Assembly (NCBI GenBank): GCA_015063845.1
Contig: SVTJ01000001.1
Span: 248,001 to 312,000 of the forward strand
DNA from: Oscillospiraceae bacterium
GTDB lineage: Bacteria > Bacillota > Clostridia > Oscillospirales > CAG-272
DNA: 64,000 bases
Direction: 5' to 3'
The notes under the pieces are model-generated. The model did no database searches, was not told where the DNA came from, and saw nothing but the letters and a program-made list of their open reading frames with translations. The position numbers and the translations under genes are program-made. Positions 55,103 to 63,981 of this stretch are shown here, piece after piece (position 1 is the first letter of the stretch; the number at the start of each line of letters is the position of its first letter).

Positions 55103-55932
55103 ATCTCCTTTTCGGTATTCTCAATAATATTTTGCTCACTCTTTTTTGTGTCATTCAAAAGAGCTGTAACCTCTTCGGGGCGTATTTTCACAAGCAAATA
55201 AATTACGAAAGCGGCAACGACAAGCGCGACAATGGTTGTGAGGACTATTGTTGGGGTATCCCATATCTCTCCGCCTCCGCATTCGGGAACTACACCGCCC
55301 GCGAAGTTATATACAGCATGCAGCAGTACGCAATACCAGATGTTCTTTGTCTTTATCAGAATGACCGAGCACATACCTCCGATGAGGAAAGAATATCCAA
55401 CCTGAAGGATGACCGAGCCAATACCCGCACCTGCAAATAGGTTGAGAAGATGTACTATTCCAAAAACAGCCGATGAGATAGCTATTGACCAAAAAACATC
55501 AATGGGTCTTTTGCCCATTCTCTGGAGCACTGCGGTGAACACACAGCCACGGAATGCCATTTCCTCAAACAGTCCCACACAAACGCATACAAGCGCATAA
55601 AGCAAAACAGACCTTGCTGAAGCATCTATATATGCTCTGCCGCTAAAGAACGTAATAAACGGAAAATTGTTTATCGCGATAAGCATACACGGTACAAAGC
55701 AAAGCGTCGCCGAAAGCGTAGGCTTAGCGTACAGTATTTTCTTCGCTCTTGACAGCAATACCAATACTATACACGCAAAAGCTCCGAGCGCACGCGTAGA
55801 GATAAGGTAGAGGTTTTCTCCGTGCTCTCCCAAAGCAACGATGCCGTCTCTCATAAATTCAAGCACGAGCATCACCAAAAGGGATACCGCAAAAAAAGCA
55901 AGAAGCAAATTTCTTTTTACAGACGCCTTCAT
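55099..55932 (-). CDS. CPBP (CAAX-type) intramembrane metalloprotease
   Basis: 277 aa with about eight hydrophobic helices and the three ABI/CPBP motifs: EEMAFRG, FGIVHLLN and HAVYN, with conserved catalytic Glu, Arg, His and Asn. Known relatives process prenylated or peptide substrates or give bacteriocin self-immunity. 4-nt overlaps with both neighbours make it translation-coupled in this operon. Substrate unknown. Confidence 0.9.
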   Translation of the reverse strand: MKASVKRNLLLAFFAVSLLVMLVLEFMRDGIVALGEHGENLYLISTRALGAFACIVLVLLSRAKKILYAKPTLSATLCFVPCMLIAINNFPFITFFSGRAYIDASARSVLLYALVCVCVGLFEEMAFRGCVFTAVLQRMGKRPIDVFWSIAISSAVFGIVHLLNLFAGAGIGSVILQVGYSFLIGGMCSVILIKTKNIWYCVLLHAVYNFAGGVVPECGGGEIWDTPTIVLTTIVALVVAAFVIYLLVKIRPEEVTALLNDTKKSEQNIIENTEKEI

Positions 55933-56723
55933 TTTTGCTCCTCCGTTTCGGGAGTGTCAAGCATCAAAGGCATAAGCTTTTTCTGTACAACAAACAAAAC
56001 GACAGAGCCTATTATCATCAGTACCGCCGTCAGCTGCGAAGGTGTCAAAAAGCTTATAAACGTAAAGCCGCGGTAGTCGTCTCTGGCGTATTCTATCAAG
56101 AAACGCCAAACACCGTATACTCCCATATAGAGTGAAAGATTGTAAGTCTTTTTCTTGAATATACGGAAAACTATAAGCGCAAATAAAGCAAAAAGGAATA
56201 TCGTCTCATAAAGTTGTATAGGCACGACCTTATCACCCACGCCCGGCATATATATACCGTACCACGCGTCGGTATGCGCTCCGTGGCAGCAGCCTGCCAT
56301 AAGACAACCTATTCTTCCAAAGCCGTGCGCGATGGCGATACACGCAGCACCCACGTCGGTTATGCCGAAAAACCCTGTAATATGAATGCCGCGCTTACCG
56401 AACATACGGCGACCAAGCAAAAAATAGACAAGCAAAAAGAAGGCAGCTCCTCCGATAAGTCCGCCGTAAAACGTTGCACCCGTTTGGCTGTTTATCTGGA
56501 ACTTTCCGTACTTGGGTATATTGTATACCGCTTGAAAAAGCACGGCTGAGAAATAGCCTACGATAATTGAAGCGACAGCGTTATATATACAGAAATTCTG
56601 TAGTCTTGCTTTATACGACAGCTTATCGAGCAAAAGTCTCGCCACCACTATCGCACTGACAACAGCCAAACACAAAAACACAAGGTATAGGTCTATACCG
56701 GGTAATATATCATTAGGAAACAT
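55929..56723 (-). CDS. Lgt-like (prolipoprotein diacylglyceryl transferase family) membrane protein, non-canonical
   Basis: 264 aa, seven helices, with Lgt architecture: FYGGLIGG and HGFGRIGCLMAGCCHG with PIQLYE in the right order. But the true Lgt motif GR.GN-FxNxE is altered: the conserved Asn and Glu are replaced in GRIGCLMAGCCHG. These residues are needed for diacylglyceryl transfer in Lgt, so this may be a paralogue with another acceptor or no activity. Operon with a CPBP protease and HD hydrolase suggests a lipid or membrane-protein role. AAAGGAG site. Confidence 0.75.
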   Translation of the reverse strand: MFPNDILPGIDLYLVFLCLAVVSAIVVARLLLDKLSYKARLQNFCIYNAVASIIVGYFSAVLFQAVYNIPKYGKFQINSQTGATFYGGLIGGAAFFLLVYFLLGRRMFGKRGIHITGFFGITDVGAACIAIAHGFGRIGCLMAGCCHGAHTDAWYGIYMPGVGDKVVPIQLYETIFLFALFALIVFRIFKKKTYNLSLYMGVYGVWRFLIEYARDDYRGFTFISFLTPSQLTAVLMIIGSVVLFVVQKKLMPLMLDTPETEEQK

Positions 56724-56754
56724 AGACAGCTCCTTTCAATTCTTTATTATAACA

Positions 56755-56797
56755 ATTATACCGCAAAACGACACGAATGTCAATTCTGCGGTATAAT
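56755..56797 (-). promoter_or_regulatory. Promoter within an 11-bp inverted repeat
   Basis: Minus-strand -35 TTGACA (56778-56783), 17 bp, -10 TATAAT (56755-56760) for the Lgt-like operon. Arms ATTATACCGCA (56755-56765) and TGCGGTATAAT (56787-56797) flank the promoter, so it may be a repressor operator. A weak ACTATA/TATAGT hairpin lies between pyrI and this element. Confidence 0.6.
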
Positions 56798-56846
56798 TTT
56801 AACACTATATTCTTTTATAGTACAGTTTTAATTAACATATAAGGAA

Positions 56847-57263
56847 TTATTCTGCTTTAGTCTCGCAGTAAACGCATCTGTAAATTCTGTTCGCCTCGTC
56901 CGTAAGCTTGAAAACGTGTGGAAGCTCCTGCTCGGTGCTTGTTATGCAACGGGGATTTTTACAGAATATTACGTTTGTCAGCAATTCGGGAAGAGACACT
57001 CTCTTTTTTTCGACAAGCTTACCGTCCTTTATGATATCTACCGTAACGCCGGGGTCAACGTATCCGAGCGCGGTCATATTAAGTACGATATCAGCGTCTA
57101 TCTTTATAATATCCTTCTTGCCCATCTTATTGCTATGGACGTTCTTGATAATAGCGATAGAGCAATCAAGCTTATCAAGACCGAGAACACTGTAAAGCTC
57201 CATGCCTCTGCCTGCTGTTATATGATCGATAACAATTCCGTCCTTGATAGAATCTATATGCAT
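56847..57263 (-). CDS. pyrI: Aspartate carbamoyltransferase regulatory subunit
   Basis: 138 aa. N-terminal allosteric nucleotide-binding domain (IVIDHITAGRGMELYSVLG), C-terminal zinc domain with cysteines in FCKNPRC and YRCVYCE. Binds ATP/CTP/UTP and holds PyrB trimers together. Overlaps pyrB by 1 nt. Confidence 0.95.
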   Translation of the reverse strand: MHIDSIKDGIVIDHITAGRGMELYSVLGLDKLDCSIAIIKNVHSNKMGKKDIIKIDADIVLNMTALGYVDPGVTVDIIKDGKLVEKKRVSLPELLTNVIFCKNPRCITSTEQELPHVFKLTDEANRIYRCVYCETKAE

Positions 57264-58177
57264 TACATTACCTCCAATGCCTTAAGAATGAGGCTCATTC
57301 TCATTATCTTGCCGTAGTATACCTGCTTAAAGTAGCATGCTCTCGGGTCATCGTCAATAGCCACTGCTATCTCGTTTACACGAGGCAGAGGGTGAAGAAT
57401 CGAAAGATCACTCTTTGCATTCTTGAGCTTTTCGGGAGTGAGAATATAGCTGTCCTTAAGACGCAGATAATCCTCCTCGTTGAAGAATCTCTCCTTCTGA
57501 ACTCTTGTCATATAAAGAATATCAAGCTCGGGCATCACAGCCTCAAGGTCGGTCGTTTGTATGTACTCGATATTGTTCTTTTTGATAACGTCTCTCTTTA
57601 CGTAGCTCGGAACCTTGAGCTCTACGGGAGATACAAGAACAAACTTAATGTTCTTATATCGAGACATTGCAGCAATAAGCGAATGAACTGTTCTTCCAAA
57701 CTTCAAGTCACCGCAAAAACCAATTGTAAGATTATCAAGTCTTCCCTTTTCGCAATGTATGGTAAGAAGATCGGCAAGTGTCTGCGTAGGATGGTTATGA
57801 CCGCCGTCACCCGCGTTAATAACGGGAATAGAAGCGTTCATAGAAGCAACGAGTGGAGCGCCCTCCTTGGGATGACGCATTGCGATAATATCCGCATAGC
57901 AGGAAACGGTCTTTGCCGTATCCGCTACGCTCTCCCCCTTTGCCGCCGATGAAGAACCTGCGCTCGAAACCGACAAAACGTTTCCGCCAAGCTCATACAT
58001 AGCCGCCTCAAAAGAAAGTCTTGTCCTTGTAGATGGCTCAAAGAACAACGTTGCCAGCTTTTTACCGTGGCATTTTTCGGAATACTTTGCGGGATTTGCA
58101 ATAATATCCTTTGCCACCTCAATAAGCTCATCGATCTCGGTTGTTGAAAGGTCATGAATGTCTATAAGATGCTTCAT
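57263..58177 (-). CDS. pyrB: Aspartate carbamoyltransferase catalytic subunit
   Basis: 304 aa. Carbamoyl phosphate motif STRTRLSFE (about 51-59), [24 protein letters not shown] and HPLPRVNEI. First committed step of pyrimidine synthesis, coupled with PyrI for allostery. Follows pyrE by 19 nt. Confidence 0.97.
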   Translation of the reverse strand: MKHLIDIHDLSTTEIDELIEVAKDIIANPAKYSEKCHGKKLATLFFEPSTRTRLSFEAAMYELGGNVLSVSSAGSSSAAKGESVADTAKTVSCYADIIAMRHPKEGAPLVASMNASIPVINAGDGGHNHPTQTLADLLTIHCEKGRLDNLTIGFCGDLKFGRTVHSLIAAMSRYKNIKFVLVSPVELKVPSYVKRDVIKKNNIEYIQTTDLEAVMPELDILYMTRVQKERFFNEEDYLRLKDSYILTPEKLKNAKSDLSILHPLPRVNEIAVAIDDDPRACYFKQVYYGKIMRMSLILKALEVM

Positions 58178-58196
58178 ATCATTCCCTCCCGTTTGA

Positions 58197-58853
58197 TTAT
58201 GCCTTTGCGCCGTTTATCGCAAGATAATTCTTGATACGCTCAACGTTCTCTGCGTTCTTCTCATCCTCTTCAAGGTATTCGATGATATCGTAAACGTCAA
58301 CGATGGAGTATACAGGGAAACCAAACTGCTCCTCTATCTCCTGCATAGCACCCTTTTCGCCCTGACCCTTTTCCTTACGGTCTACCATAATAAAGGTTGC
58401 AGCAACCTTTACATCTTCAAGGTGAGAAAGTATCTCCATGCTTTCGCGAATTGCCGTACCTGCGGTAATAACGTCCTCAATAATTACTACCTCTTCGCCA
58501 GCCTGAGGAACATATCCTACGAATACACCACCCTCGCCGTGGTCCTTGACCTCCTTACGGTTAAAGAAGAAGGGGACGTTAAGGTCCTTCTTTGAAAGAG
58601 CGACAGCGGCAGATACCGACAAAGATATTCCCTTGTAAGCTGGGCCGTAAAGCACTGTCTTTTTTGCACCAAGCTTATCAAAATATGCCTTTGCGTAAAA
58701 TTCACCAAGCGTAGCAATATCATTACCTGTCTTGATCATTCCGGCGTTGATAAAGTAAGGAATTTTTCTTCCGCTCTTTGCAGTGAAATCGCCGAACTTA
58801 AGAACACCCGCGCCCTCCAAAAACTTTATAAACTCTCTCTTGTAGCTTTCCAT
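58197..58853 (-). CDS. pyrE: Orotate phosphoribosyltransferase
   Basis: 218 aa; PRPP-binding loop [17 protein letters not shown] and [15 protein letters not shown]. Converts orotate to OMP. AAAGGAGATA site; between pyrF and pyrB. Confidence 0.96.
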   Translation of the reverse strand: MESYKREFIKFLEGAGVLKFGDFTAKSGRKIPYFINAGMIKTGNDIATLGEFYAKAYFDKLGAKKTVLYGPAYKGISLSVSAAVALSKKDLNVPFFFNRKEVKDHGEGGVFVGYVPQAGEEVVIIEDVITAGTAIRESMEILSHLEDVKVAATFIMVDRKEKGQGEKGAMQEIEEQFGFPVYSIVDVYDIIEYLEEDEKNAENVERIKNYLAINGAKA

Positions 58854-58874
58854 TTTTTATATCTCCTTTATTTA

Positions 58875-59573
58875 TCAGTCAACAAATTCCGCAACACAAC
58901 GGTTGTAAGCTGCAACGGGGTCTGCGGCAGCAGTTATAGGACGTCCGACAACGATATAGTCAGAGCCGATCTTCTTAGCCTCAGCAGGCGTCATAACTCT
59001 CTTCTGGTCGCCTATATCTCCATCAGCAAAGCGAACACCGGGGGTAACGGTTATAAATTTCTCTCCGCATCTGTCGTGTACCTTACCTGCCTCAAGGGGT
59101 GAGCAAACTACACCGTCAAGCCCTGCTACCTTCGCGTTGTGAGCGTAGTGCATAACTACCTCGGCGATGGGCTCGTGGATAAGGAGATCGTTTTCCATGC
59201 TCTCCTGATCGGTAGATGTAAGCTGAGTTACAGCGATAAGCAACGGACGTGTTCCGTCGGGTCTTGTAAGACCCTCGAGAGCTGCCTCCATCATTCTGAC
59301 AGTTCCGCTTGCGTGAAGGTTAGTCATATCAACGTCAAGTCCCGAAAGAACTGCCATCGACTTCTTTACGGTATTGGGGATATCGTGGAGCTTGAGGTCG
59401 AGGAATATCTTGTGTCCTCTTGCCTTTATCTCCTTAACGATAGCGGGACCCTCAGCATAAAAGAGCTCCATACCTATCTTTACGTAGGGCTTTCTTTCCG
59501 TGAACTTATCAAGGAAGTTAAGTACCTCCGCCTTGCTGTTAAAATCACATGCAATAATTACGTCTTTTCCCAT
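58875..59573 (-). CDS. pyrF: Orotidine 5'-phosphate decarboxylase
   Basis: 232-aa TIM barrel; catalytic Lys/Asp in FLDLKLHDIPNTV, substrate-binding GVVCSPLE and late GRPITAAADP. Final step to UMP. Overlaps pyrD by 1 nt. Confidence 0.96.
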   Translation of the reverse strand: MGKDVIIACDFNSKAEVLNFLDKFTERKPYVKIGMELFYAEGPAIVKEIKARGHKIFLDLKLHDIPNTVKKSMAVLSGLDVDMTNLHASGTVRMMEAALEGLTRPDGTRPLLIAVTQLTSTDQESMENDLLIHEPIAEVVMHYAHNAKVAGLDGVVCSPLEAGKVHDRCGEKFITVTPGVRFADGDIGDQKRVMTPAEAKKIGSDYIVVGRPITAAADPVAAYNRCVAEFVD

Positions 59574-60484
59574 TAGTGTGCGCCTCCTATTATATCCTTT
59601 AAATTATTTATTTTATATTTTTCCATTACCTCGGGGAGCTTGTCTATTATGTCGCGGCAGATATAAGGATCGACAAGATTTGCGCTTCCTATCTCTACTG
59701 CCGTAGCACCTGCGAGCATCATTTCTATAACGTCCTCGGCAGATGAAAGACCTCCCATACCGACTATCGGTATCTTTACCGCATCGTATACCTGATATAC
59801 CATTCTGAGAGCAACAGGCTTTATTGCGGGACCCGAAAAGCCGCCCATCTTGTTTGCGATAACGGGTTTCTTTGTGCGCAGGTCAATGCGCATACCGAGC
59901 ATCGTGTTTATCATACTTATAGCATCCGCGCCCTCAGCCTCACACGCCTTCGCGATAGAAACGATATCCGTAACATTGGGCGAAAGCTTTATGATAACGG
60001 GCTTTGTGGTTACAGCCTTGACTGCCTTTACGACAGATGCCGCACCGTCGGGTGTTACACCAAAGCTCATTCCGCCGCCGTGTACGTTAGGACAAGAGAC
60101 GTTTATCTCCAACCAACCGACCTGCTCCTCTTTATCGAGTATTCTCGAGACTTCAGTATACTCCTCTATCGAGAAGCCGCAGATGTTAGCCATAACGGGC
60201 TTATGGAAGAACTTTTTGAGCTCGGGAAGCTCCTTTTCGACCACTGCCTTGACACCGGGGTTTTGAAGTCCGACAGCGTTTATCATTCCCGAGGGGCACT
60301 CAGCGATTCTCGGAGTAGGGTTTCCAAAGCGCGCCTCAAGCGTCGTTCCCTTGAAGGAAAAGCTACCAAGGCAATTTATATCGTAAAGCTCGGAAAATTC
60401 CTTTCCGTATCCAAACGTTCCGCTTGCGGGTATAAGCGGATTATCTATCTTGATTCCGCAAAGCTCAACCTTTGTGTTTACCAT
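59573..60484 (-). CDS. pyrD: Dihydroorotate dehydrogenase, class 1B catalytic subunit
   Basis: 303 aa FMN TIM barrel; LIPASGTFGYGKEF, active-site Cys in EINVSCPNVHGGG, KLSPNVTD, GGLSSAEDVIEMMLAGA. Class 1B, working with PyrK encoded directly upstream, with NAD as electron acceptor. Start ATG 60484 after GGAGATC; overlaps the pyrK stop by 7 nt. Confidence 0.96.
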   Translation of the reverse strand: MVNTKVELCGIKIDNPLIPASGTFGYGKEFSELYDINCLGSFSFKGTTLEARFGNPTPRIAECPSGMINAVGLQNPGVKAVVEKELPELKKFFHKPVMANICGFSIEEYTEVSRILDKEEQVGWLEINVSCPNVHGGGMSFGVTPDGAASVVKAVKAVTTKPVIIKLSPNVTDIVSIAKACEAEGADAISMINTMLGMRIDLRTKKPVIANKMGGFSGPAIKPVALRMVYQVYDAVKIPIVGMGGLSSAEDVIEMMLAGATAVEIGSANLVDPYICRDIIDKLPEVMEKYKINNLKDIIGGAH

Positions 60485-61209
60485 ATGATCTCCTCCTTTA
60501 CGAATACGGGACCGTCCTTGCAAATACGCTTGTTTCCAAGCATTGTCTTGCAGCTGCAACCCATACAAGCACCAAATCCACAGCCCATTCTTTCCTCAAG
60601 GCTATACTGTCCGCTGCACTCAGTAGCAGCTGCGAGTGCCTTGAGCATAGGATACGGACCGCAGGTGTAAACGTACGTATAATTCATATTTTTAAGCGCA
60701 TCCGTGACAAAGCCCTTAACTCCGCAAGAGCCATCAACTGTTGCTACGACGACCTCATCGGCGATCTTTTCAAACTCGTCCTTATAAAAGATATCATCAG
60801 CGGTATTAAATCCAAGAACAACCTTAACCGTCTTTCCCTGCTCCTTAAGCATCTTACAAAGCTTATAAAGAGGTGGAACACCTACTCCGCCTCCCACAAG
60901 AACGGGAGCATCTCCCGACAAGGAAAGGTCATATCCGTTTCCAAGTCCCACAAGGATGTTGAGCTTGTCGCCAACGTTAAGTTCGCTCATAAGCTCTGTT
61001 CCCTCGCCTACCACCTTATAAATTATAGTAAGCAAGCCGTCATCGTAATCGCATATGGATATAGGACGACGCAGATAAAGTCCGTCAAGCTTTATATTTA
61101 CAAACTGTCCCGACGCGCTTATCGCCGAAGTGTCGCCCTCAAGAACCATCTTGTAAACGGTATCCGTCAGCGCAACGTTTTGCTTTATTTCAAAGATTAC
61201 CTCTTTCAT
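60478..61209 (-). CDS. pyrK: Dihydroorotate dehydrogenase electron transfer subunit
   Basis: 243 aa. FAD domain with RRPISICDYDDG, NAD-binding GGGVGVPPLYKLCKML and C-terminal [2Fe-2S] cysteines in MGCGFGACMGCSCK and ICKDGPV. Couples PyrD to NAD. 4 nt after pyrC; overlaps pyrD. Confidence 0.95.
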   Translation of the reverse strand: MKEVIFEIKQNVALTDTVYKMVLEGDTSAISASGQFVNIKLDGLYLRRPISICDYDDGLLTIIYKVVGEGTELMSELNVGDKLNILVGLGNGYDLSLSGDAPVLVGGGVGVPPLYKLCKMLKEQGKTVKVVLGFNTADDIFYKDEFEKIADEVVVATVDGSCGVKGFVTDALKNMNYTYVYTCGPYPMLKALAAATECSGQYSLEERMGCGFGACMGCSCKTMLGNKRICKDGPVFVKEEIIW

Positions 61210-61213
61210 CGTT

Positions 61214-62461
61214 TTACTCCTTTATATAAACTGCTTTGCCATTATACACCGTGAGCAAGCACTCTCCGAAAACCTTCTTTCCCATAAACGGTGTGCTTCT
61301 TCCCTTAGTCAAGAACTGCTCGGGATCTATCTCGTACTCGTCCTCACAGCTAAACACCGTAAATCCAACGTCGGTATCCACGTCAAATCTCTCTCTCGGA
61401 TTTTTGGACATAAGCTCGACCAGCTTTTCCATAGTTATAACACCGGTCTTGACAAGATCGGTATAGAGCACCGCAAACGCCGTTTCAAGTCCCACAACTC
61501 CCATAAGGCTCTTTTCAAGGCCTCTTGACTTTTCCTCAGCGGAGTGTGGTGCGTGGTCAGTCGCTATCATATCGATAGTTCCGTCCTTTATACCCTCAAC
61601 GAGTGCTTCTCTATCCTCTTTCGAGCGGAGCGGCGGATTCATTTTAAATCTTGCGTCCTCGATCAGCGCACTGTCGTCAAGTACAAGGTAGTGCGGGCCT
61701 GTCTCACAAGTTATATCAACGCCCTCGGCCTTTGCCTTACGTATCAGATCAACGCTCTCCTTTGTGGAGATATGACAGACGTGATAAGGGCAGCCCGTCT
61801 TTTTCACAAGCTCAATATCTCTTGCAATAGGTCCCCATTCGCTCTCCGAGCAGATACCTCTATGACCGTGTTCCTTTGCATATTCGCCGTCGTGTATATA
61901 ACCGCCTCTGAGCAAGGAATTATCCTCGCAATGAGCGGATATTATCTTTCCGACGCTCTTGACCTTACGCATAGCGTCAAGCATCATCTGCTCCGACTGT
62001 ACTCCGCGTCCGTCGTCCGAAAATCCCACAACATCGTTTGCGATATCCTCGATATCCGCAAGTTTCTCGCCCTTTTCTCCCTTAGTAATAGTGCCAAACG
62101 GCAATACCGCTATCGTAGCCTTTTGCTCTATCGCATCAAGCTGTACCTTAAGATTCTCCTTGCTATCTGGGGTGGGGTCAAGGTTTGGCATCGTGCACAC
62201 CGCCGTATATCCGCCGTGAGCTGCCGCAGCACTTCCGCTTGCCGTATCCTCTTTATACAAATATCCCGGCTCGCGAAAATGTACGTGTACATCACAAAAG
62301 CCGGGTAAAATATAACAATTATAAAAAACACGGGAAGTAGCAATATCGGTATCATTGATACCGTGGTCAAGAATATTGAAGCAGTCTCCGTCAAACATTG
62401 CGTCTGCAGAAGTAAACGAACCGTTCTTATATAGTTTTGCATTCTTAAAATACATCTTCAT
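61214..62461 (-). CDS. pyrC: Dihydroorotase
   Basis: 415-aa amidohydrolase with zinc ligands in DVHVHFREPG, SAHCEDNSL, VCHISTKESV and IATDHAPHS. Cyclises carbamoyl-aspartate. First gene of pyrC-K-D-F-E-B-I. Start ATG 62461 follows GAGAGGTAAGA; no long leader. Confidence 0.95.
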   Translation of the reverse strand: MKMYFKNAKLYKNGSFTSADAMFDGDCFNILDHGINDTDIATSRVFYNCYILPGFCDVHVHFREPGYLYKEDTASGSAAAAHGGYTAVCTMPNLDPTPDSKENLKVQLDAIEQKATIAVLPFGTITKGEKGEKLADIEDIANDVVGFSDDGRGVQSEQMMLDAMRKVKSVGKIISAHCEDNSLLRGGYIHDGEYAKEHGHRGICSESEWGPIARDIELVKKTGCPYHVCHISTKESVDLIRKAKAEGVDITCETGPHYLVLDDSALIEDARFKMNPPLRSKEDREALVEGIKDGTIDMIATDHAPHSAEEKSRGLEKSLMGVVGLETAFAVLYTDLVKTGVITMEKLVELMSKNPRERFDVDTDVGFTVFSCEDEYEIDPEQFLTKGRSTPFMGKKVFGECLLTVYNGKAVYIKE

Positions 62462-62493
62462 TACTCTTACCTCTCGAACTCTATATCCTAAAT

Positions 62494-62522
62494 ATTATAT
62501 CATATCGTACCGTTTTCGTCAA
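62494..62522 (-). promoter_or_regulatory. pyr operon promoter
   Basis: Minus-strand -35 TTGACG (62517-62522), 17 bp, -10 TATAAT (62494-62499); it overlaps the 3' end of the preceding peptidase gene. The leader to pyrC is only about 25 nt, so there is no room for a PyrR antiterminator structure. Confidence 0.7.
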
Positions 62523-63007
62523 GCATCTTTCGAGAATAATCGACGAAAAATTCTCTTGATCTTCGAAGCAGCGCGTCTTGGAAAAAAAGCTATCCATCTG
62601 ATAGGCTTTTTTGTCCACAATAATACATAAAGTCTATATCCCACACCGTCAAGGTCAATGTCTTTATCCTTGCGGCAGACCTCGCTGACACGCGCTATTA
62701 TCTGCTCGGGAGCTATACCTTTTTCGAGTACGAGCTGGTTGTCTCCGCACATCGTATAAGTGCCATCTGCCTCGATCTTCATCACTCTATGCAGCACAAA
62801 ATGACCGTCTTTACGGCGGTAAAATGCGATATCGTGTTTTTTTGCGGGAATATCCGCGTTTCGCGTAAGCACGACCGAATCACGTCCCTGCACAAGCAAC
62901 GGGAGCATACTCACACCCGTTGGGTATATGCGAAAGCTTGCACCGCTTGCGAGCACCTCTTCGATAGCGTCTATCGCGTCCGCAAGGCAAAAATCGTTAT
63001 TATTCAA
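62519..63007 (-). CDS. S24/S26-type peptidase-like protein
   Basis: 162 aa, TTG start after AAAGGAGC. Signal-peptidase-like fold: PTGVSMLPLLVQGRDSVVL holds the Ser (about residue 33), DIAFYRRKDGHFVLHRV the second catalytic position (His, as in SipW/ER-type), GDNQLVLEKGI the third box. No N-terminal membrane anchor; a C-terminal basic amphipathic tail (about 132-162). It overlaps the PqqD-like gene by 8 nt. Small S24/S26 proteins next to PqqD and HPrK-like genes occur in modified-peptide loci, so a maturation-protease role is inferred. Confidence 0.75.
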   Translation of the reverse strand: MNNNDFCLADAIDAIEEVLASGASFRIYPTGVSMLPLLVQGRDSVVLTRNADIPAKKHDIAFYRRKDGHFVLHRVMKIEADGTYTMCGDNQLVLEKGIAPEQIIARVSEVCRKDKDIDLDGVGYRLYVLLWTKKPIRWIAFFPRRAASKIKRIFRRLFSKDA

Positions 63008-63266
63008 GAATACCTGCTCCTTTTAGCGTATCTATCAAAGTATCAACGTCATTTTCAAGCGTAGTCTTATCAACTCCGTTATATTCCGTCGCAAGCGCCG
63101 CCACTATCTCGTCTCGCTCACTTCCCTTTGCGAGCATATCCCAGATAAATCTTGCGCTGTCGTTAAGCTTTATGATACCGTTGAATATTTTACTAGCATC
63201 TCCAAGCGCCATGACCACGTGTTGTCCCGCGATCTCCCTAACAACAAATCCGTTTTTTATCTTCAT
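63000..63266 (-). CDS. PqqD-family peptide chaperone
   Basis: 88-aa winged-helix RRE-type protein (PF05402-like): VMALGDASKIFNGIIKLNDSARFIWDML, then DEIVAALATEY and VDTLIDTLKGAGIL. PqqD proteins present a precursor peptide leader to a modifying enzyme. Located between HPrK-like and S24/S26-like genes. The precursor and modifying enzyme are not visible in the window. Confidence 0.82.
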   Translation of the reverse strand: MKIKNGFVVREIAGQHVVMALGDASKIFNGIIKLNDSARFIWDMLAKGSERDEIVAALATEYNGVDKTTLENDVDTLIDTLKGAGILE

Positions 63267-63276
63267 ATAAAACCTC

Positions 63277-63981
63277 TTATCTCTTCATTCCGTCGTATGC
63301 GACCTGTGCCGCTTGCTCATCTGGTCTGCATTCAAGCAAGTAACACGGCACTTCAAGCAACGTCTTTTCGAGCAACGGTGTCATCGCGTCCACCGTCTGC
63401 ATATCCTCAGGGGTAAGTATCTGATGAAATATCCTCAAAAGTGCGTCACCCGCATCTATCCTTCTTATCGCGTTTGTCTCTGCCCTTTCCAAAAAGCAGA
63501 GAGCGTGCAGCGGAGCTTTTATATTATTCTGCCAGCACTCTTTTCCGCACCAAGGTGTTCCGTAAGCATAAAGTACGCCGTCAACGCATCTGATTATAGG
63601 CTTGTCCCCATTTACTACTCTAACGCCGTCACCGAATACTTTTTTCCAAAGACCTATATGCGTTGATTTTCCCGTTCCGCTCTTTGCTGAGAACGCATAG
63701 CCCTTTCCCTCGTATTCTATGACCGCGCTGTGCAAAAAATATGCGTCAAATCTCAGTGGCAGCTGCTTGCATATCTCTTTATATATGCAGATGCTTTCCG
63801 CATACCCCGGGGTTATCGGGATCCTTGAGGAATTCACCTGCCCGTCAAGCATCTCCCAACTTATCTCGACTGTAAGCTGAGCCTCGGTCTCCTCGACAAT
63901 ATAGTCCTTGCAAAGTGCCCGAACGTATGTATATTTATTTTTTATGCAGATATCAATATCTGCCATACGAATATAAAACAT
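63277..63981 (-). CDS. HPr kinase-like P-loop protein
   Basis: 234 aa, P-loop SAKSGTGKSTHIGLW (about residue 98), VVNGDKPI with Asp and GTPWCGKE are the HprK-like signature, but the N-terminal HprK domain is absent. HprK-like kinases of this size occur in lasso/RiPP loci (peptide serine kinase) and with PqqD. Start ATG 63981 follows GGAGGGACT. Its SD-overlapped stop couples it to PqqD. Preceding operon genes lie beyond the window. Confidence 0.78.
   Translation of the reverse strand: MFYIRMADIDICIKNKYTYVRALCKDYIVEETEAQLTVEISWEMLDGQVNSSRIPITPGYAESICIYKEICKQLPLRFDAYFLHSAVIEYEGKGYAFSAKSGTGKSTHIGLWKKVFGDGVRVVNGDKPIIRCVDGVLYAYGTPWCGKECWQNNIKAPLHALCFLERAETNAIRRIDAGDALLRIFHQILTPEDMQTVDAMTPLLEKTLLEVPCYLLECRPDEQAAQVAYDGMKR

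Noticed and set aside
62462..62516. PyrR-type attenuator in front of pyrC
   Set aside because: Leader too short, no terminator/antiterminator pair.
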